From contig CAXXKP010000006.1 in NCBI GenBank assembly GCA_963663665.2, positions 316,018 to 380,017 of the forward strand: DNA of 64,000 nt, given 5' to 3'. The position numbers were made by a program, and so were the translations under genes. Position 1 is the stretch's first letter. Every line of letters begins with the position of its first letter. Of the stretch, positions 61,919-64,000 are shown piece after piece. This DNA comes from SABI01 sp963663665 (GTDB taxonomy: Bacteria > Spirochaetota > Spirochaetia > Sphaerochaetales > Sphaerochaetaceae). The notes below the pieces were generated by a model. That model was not told the origin of the DNA. It did no database searches and worked only from the letters and a program-made list of their open reading frames with translations.

Positions 61919-61947
61919 ATTATACCCGTAAGTATCGAGGGTTGCAA
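61919..61947 (-). promoter_or_regulatory. Promoter of gcvT
   Basis: The minus strand has TTGCAA (61947-61942), a 17-base spacer and TATAAT (61924-61919). The start near 61912 leaves a leader of only about 24 bases, too short for a glycine riboswitch. Confidence 0.65.
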
Positions 61948-62036
61948 ATGAAAAGACCAATCAATAAATTGTCTTATTGGCGATTGGTAATAGGCTTTAT
62001 GGGCTCATCAACCCTACCACATAATTTGTACAAATT

Positions 62037-62062
62037 AACAGGAAAATTTTTATTTTCCTGTT
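62037..62062. repeat. Perfect inverted repeat between gcvT and gntR
   Basis: AACAGGAAAAT and ATTTTCCTGTT are 11-bp perfect arms around TTTT. They sit between the divergent gcvT and GntR promoters. This may be an operator or a transcription barrier. There is no associated T run. Confidence 0.55.
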
Positions 62063-62087
62063 ATCATGAGGATAATATAATTATTTC

Positions 62088-62116
62088 TTGACAGATGGAA
62101 TAAACCATTCTATCAT
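62088..62116 (+). promoter_or_regulatory. Promoter of second GntR regulator
   Basis: TTGACA (62088-62093), a 17-base spacer and TATCAT (62111-62116). CTTGTC (62119-62124) and GACAAG lie downstream as a spaced inverted pair before the start codon and may be the regulator's own site. Confidence 0.6.
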
Positions 62117-62164
62117 TACTTGTCTGATAAGTGGATAACTGATAATTGGACAAGAAAGGGTTGT

Positions 62165-62860
62165 ATGATAAAAATCAAACGAGTCAGAATATCTGAAAAA
62201 GCCGTTGCTGAAATTAAGAAAATGATCATAGAAGAAAACTTTGCTCCTGGAAGCAAATTCTACTCAGAAAATGAACTTGCCCAGATGCTCCAAATAAGTC
62301 GAACGTCAGTAAGAGAAGCTATTCGCATGTTAGAGATTGCTGGTCAGGTATTAGTAAAACAGGGGAAAGGGATCTATATAACGGATACGGATAAAAAAGA
62401 GTATGAATCCTTTGTTGAGTGGTTACGAACCAACAAAGAATCTGTATTCGACCATTTCGAAGTTCGACTTATGCTAGACCCCCAAGCAGCCTCTGGTGCT
62501 GCAAAGAATGCATCAAAGTCAGACATTGACCAGATGAAAGCAATCTGTAATGACTTTTCTGACCGAGTAGCTATTGAAAATATTGCAGGACTTATAAATT
62601 GTGACGAAGAATTTCATCTTGCTCTAGCAAAAGCAACAAAGAACAAGACTCTTTTCTATGTGATAAAGACTATGACCCAAACTATGCATGAAGGATGGAT
62701 ATCGACGCTCAATATCCCTGGACGGGCAGCTAAAACCTGTCATGAACACGAGGCAATAATTCGAGCAATAGAAGATCACAATGAGTCCCTTGCTGAGAGC
62801 CTCATGGTCGAACACCTGCGAAATGCAATAGCAGACCTACGGGCATCAATTACAAATTAA
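62165..62860 (+). CDS. GntR-family regulator (FadR/FCD subfamily)
   Basis: This 231-residue protein has an N-terminal winged helix (SENELAQMLQISRTSVREAI, wing KQGKGIYITD) and a helical FCD domain. The latter has FEVRLMLDPQAA, CDEEFHLALAKA and a C-terminal HEHEAIIRAIEDHN, which provide the metal-binding His residues. ATG 62165 is chosen because the TTG at 62120 lies at the predicted transcription start. It leads an apparent operon with the metallo-hydrolase and a lipoprotein, and probably responds to a carboxylate. Confidence 0.9.
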   Translation: MIKIKRVRISEKAVAEIKKMIIEENFAPGSKFYSENELAQMLQISRTSVREAIRMLEIAGQVLVKQGKGIYITDTDKKEYESFVEWLRTNKESVFDHFEVRLMLDPQAASGAAKNASKSDIDQMKAICNDFSDRVAIENIAGLINCDEEFHLALAKATKNKTLFYVIKTMTQTMHEGWISTLNIPGRAAKTCHEHEAIIRAIEDHNESLAESLMVEHLRNAIADLRASITN

Positions 62861-62883
62861 CACAGATACTGCTGGAGGTAATC

Positions 62884-63717
62884 ATGTTATTACAGGTAAC
62901 AACTCTTATAGAGAACAGTCAAGGAGAGCATCTCGCTCTTAAAAGCGAGCATGGACTATCTTTTTACATACAATATAAGGAAAAAAAAATACTGTTTGAT
63001 ACTGGCCAATCTAATTCCTATATGATGAACGCAGAACAGTTAAAGATTGATTTGACTGATCTTGATCATGTAGTCCTTAGCCATGGCCATTACGATCATT
63101 CGGGAGGGTTTACAGCCCTAACACAAAAAAATAAAGACTTTACCTTATGGATGGGAGAAGGATTCTTTGTTGAAAAATATGCATGTAAAGATAATTCGTA
63201 TGAATACCTCGGTAATAACTTTACCCAAGCATTTCTAGACAAAGAACAGATATCTTACAGATTCGTTCAAGAAGATGTTACAGAGATTTTACCGGGAGCA
63301 TATATTATTACCACGTTTCCACGTATCCATGCAGAAGAAAAAATCAATCCACGATTCGTGTTAAAGAAGAAAGAAGGTTTCATTCCCGACTCTTTTACCG
63401 ACGAGATTCTTATTGCTCTCGATACCCCAAAAGGGTTGGTCGTATTATTAGGATGTTCACACCCGGGAATGCGGAACATGCTTGATGCAGTCACCAACAA
63501 ACTCAAACGTCCAATCTATGCAGTCTTAGGTGGAACCCATCTCGTAGAAGCTGAAGGAGAGTGTCTTATTCGATCAATTGAATATCTGAATAATGAAGAG
63601 TTACATGTCGTAGGAGTTTCACATTGCACAGGTAAAAAAGCTTTAACGCAATTGAGCGAGACAAACAATCGTTATTTTCATAACCACACTGGAAGTTCAC
63701 TCTTTATAGAGAGTTAG
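62884..63717 (+). CDS. Metallo-beta-lactamase-fold hydrolase (beta-RFAP-synthase-like family)
   Basis: This 277-residue protein has the metal-binding HGHYDHSGG at about residues 66-74, with further metal ligands in GCSHPGMRN and GVSHCTGKKAL. This pattern is typical of the MBL group annotated as 7,8-dihydropterin-6-yl-methyl-aminobenzene phosphate synthase-like, found widely in anaerobes. Its true reaction here is unknown. It is 23 bases after the GntR gene. A GGAGG sequence precedes the ATG. Confidence 0.85.
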   Translation: MLLQVTTLIENSQGEHLALKSEHGLSFYIQYKEKKILFDTGQSNSYMMNAEQLKIDLTDLDHVVLSHGHYDHSGGFTALTQKNKDFTLWMGEGFFVEKYACKDNSYEYLGNNFTQAFLDKEQISYRFVQEDVTEILPGAYIITTFPRIHAEEKINPRFVLKKKEGFIPDSFTDEILIALDTPKGLVVLLGCSHPGMRNMLDAVTNKLKRPIYAVLGGTHLVEAEGECLIRSIEYLNNEELHVVGVSHCTGKKALTQLSETNNRYFHNHTGSSLFIES

Positions 63718-63763
63718 AAATTTATTTCCCTAAGGGAACAAATCTCAAAGGGATTTAATTAGA

Positions 63764-63795
63764 AAAGATTCTACAAATCATAGTATAGAATCTTT
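63764..63795 (+). other. Stem-loop between hydrolase and lipoprotein genes
   Basis: AAAGATTCTA pairs with TAGAATCTTT (10 bp) around a 12-base loop. No T run follows, so it is more likely a processing or stabilising element than a terminator. A smaller TTCCC/GGGAA hairpin lies at 63726-63738. Confidence 0.45.
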
Positions 63796-63826
63796 ACGAG
63801 GCATTGAATCACAAGGAGGTCAATGT

Positions 63827-64000
63827 ATGTGTAATCGAAAAAAGGTGCTAATTATTAGCATCCTGACAGGTATTGTAATCCTGCTGGCAGCTTGTCAACC
63901 ATCAGTAAAAGAATCGAGTTCTGGTACCGTAGTTGCTCCACCGGTAGAGAAAATCGTTTGGAAATCCTCTGGACATGGACCAGCAACAGACCCTTCACAG
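63827..64000 (+). CDS. Putative solute-binding lipoprotein, 5' part
   Basis: The first 58 codons are visible: a signal peptide with lipobox LAAC (Cys 23), a short Ser-rich linker, then EKIVWKSSGHGPATDPSQ at the window edge. AAGGAGG lies 7 bases before ATG 63827. The start of the mature domain and the GntR/FCD context would suit a TRAP-type DctP or other carboxylate-binding protein. Too little is visible to decide. Confidence 0.7.
   Translation, partial: MCNRKKVLIISILTGIVILLAACQPSVKESSSGTVVAPPVEKIVWKSSGHGPATDPSQ

Noticed and set aside
61889..62119. Glycine riboswitch upstream of gcvT
   Set aside because: The predicted leader is only about 24 bases and no glycine aptamer core is visible in the region.
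1..64000. CRISPR array, transposase, integrase, prophage or rRNA
   Set aside because: No regular direct-repeat array, no transposase or integrase motifs and no rRNA sequence were seen on either strand.

Overview
The window is AT-rich (roughly 37-40% GC by eye), gene-dense bacterial chromosome, best explained as a host- or gut-associated spirochaete related to the Sphaerochaeta/Treponema group. Reasons: the conserved order ispE - spoVG - tRNA-Gln - rplY - pth - tilS - ftsH - lepA; several substrate-binding proteins whose signal peptide is followed by an AQGxxE mature start; a BMP-family nucleoside-type transporter; and fused PyrB-PyrI. No phage, transposon, CRISPR array or rRNA was seen. The genus is inference.

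Layout. 1-5.6 kb: edge of an unknown membrane protein, a nitrilase-family hydrolase, transketolase, a NapH-like 4Fe-4S membrane protein with a translationally coupled partner, and a 49-codon membrane ORF with its own ribosome site and terminator. 5.7-17.1 kb: a probable sialic-acid locus, with N-acylglucosamine 2-epimerase, N-acetylneuraminate lyase, a complete Opp/Dpp-type ABC transporter, a GntR regulator, a FAD oxidoreductase and GalM. Its binding protein (11836-13473) is a circular permutation of the SBP_bac_5 fold and is the most unusual object here. 17.1-23.4 kb: a two-domain NDK-like protein, an AraC/XylR-type regulator divergent from an aldo/keto reductase, an AsmA-like protein, a DUF2148 protein and a LacI regulator. 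23.5-27.5 kb: a ribose/galactose-type sugar ABC operon with a perfect LacI-type operator upstream.

27.5-34.5 kb: housekeeping genes lepA, ftsH, tilS, pth (apparent CTG start), rplY, tRNA-Gln, spoVG. 34.5-38.8 kb: ispE, a SMUG1-type uracil-DNA glycosylase, gltS and a PlsC-zinc-ribbon fusion, tightly packed. 38.8-45.0 kb: the pyrimidine operon pyrBI-pyrE-pyrF-pyrDK-pyrC, which makes UMP from carbamoyl phosphate. It has its own promoter, a short leader ORF and a four-segment attenuator. 45.0-49.1 kb: a Wza/Wzc-like polysaccharide export pair. 49.2-54.1 kb: a BMP-type nucleoside ABC transporter. 54.1-56.9 kb: TrkA-TrkH potassium uptake. 56.9-60.7 kb: a zinc-ribbon membrane protein and a condensation-type acyltransferase, divergent from a MarR regulator and an NAD-dependent epimerase. 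60.8-64 kb: a lone GcvT, a FadR-type GntR regulator, a metallo-beta-lactamase-fold hydrolase and the start of a lipoprotein cut by the window edge.

The main items for a second look are the circularly permuted binding protein, the pyr leader/attenuator, the non-ATG pth start, the small membrane ORF at 5463-5612, and repeated operator-like elements in the sialic-acid locus.
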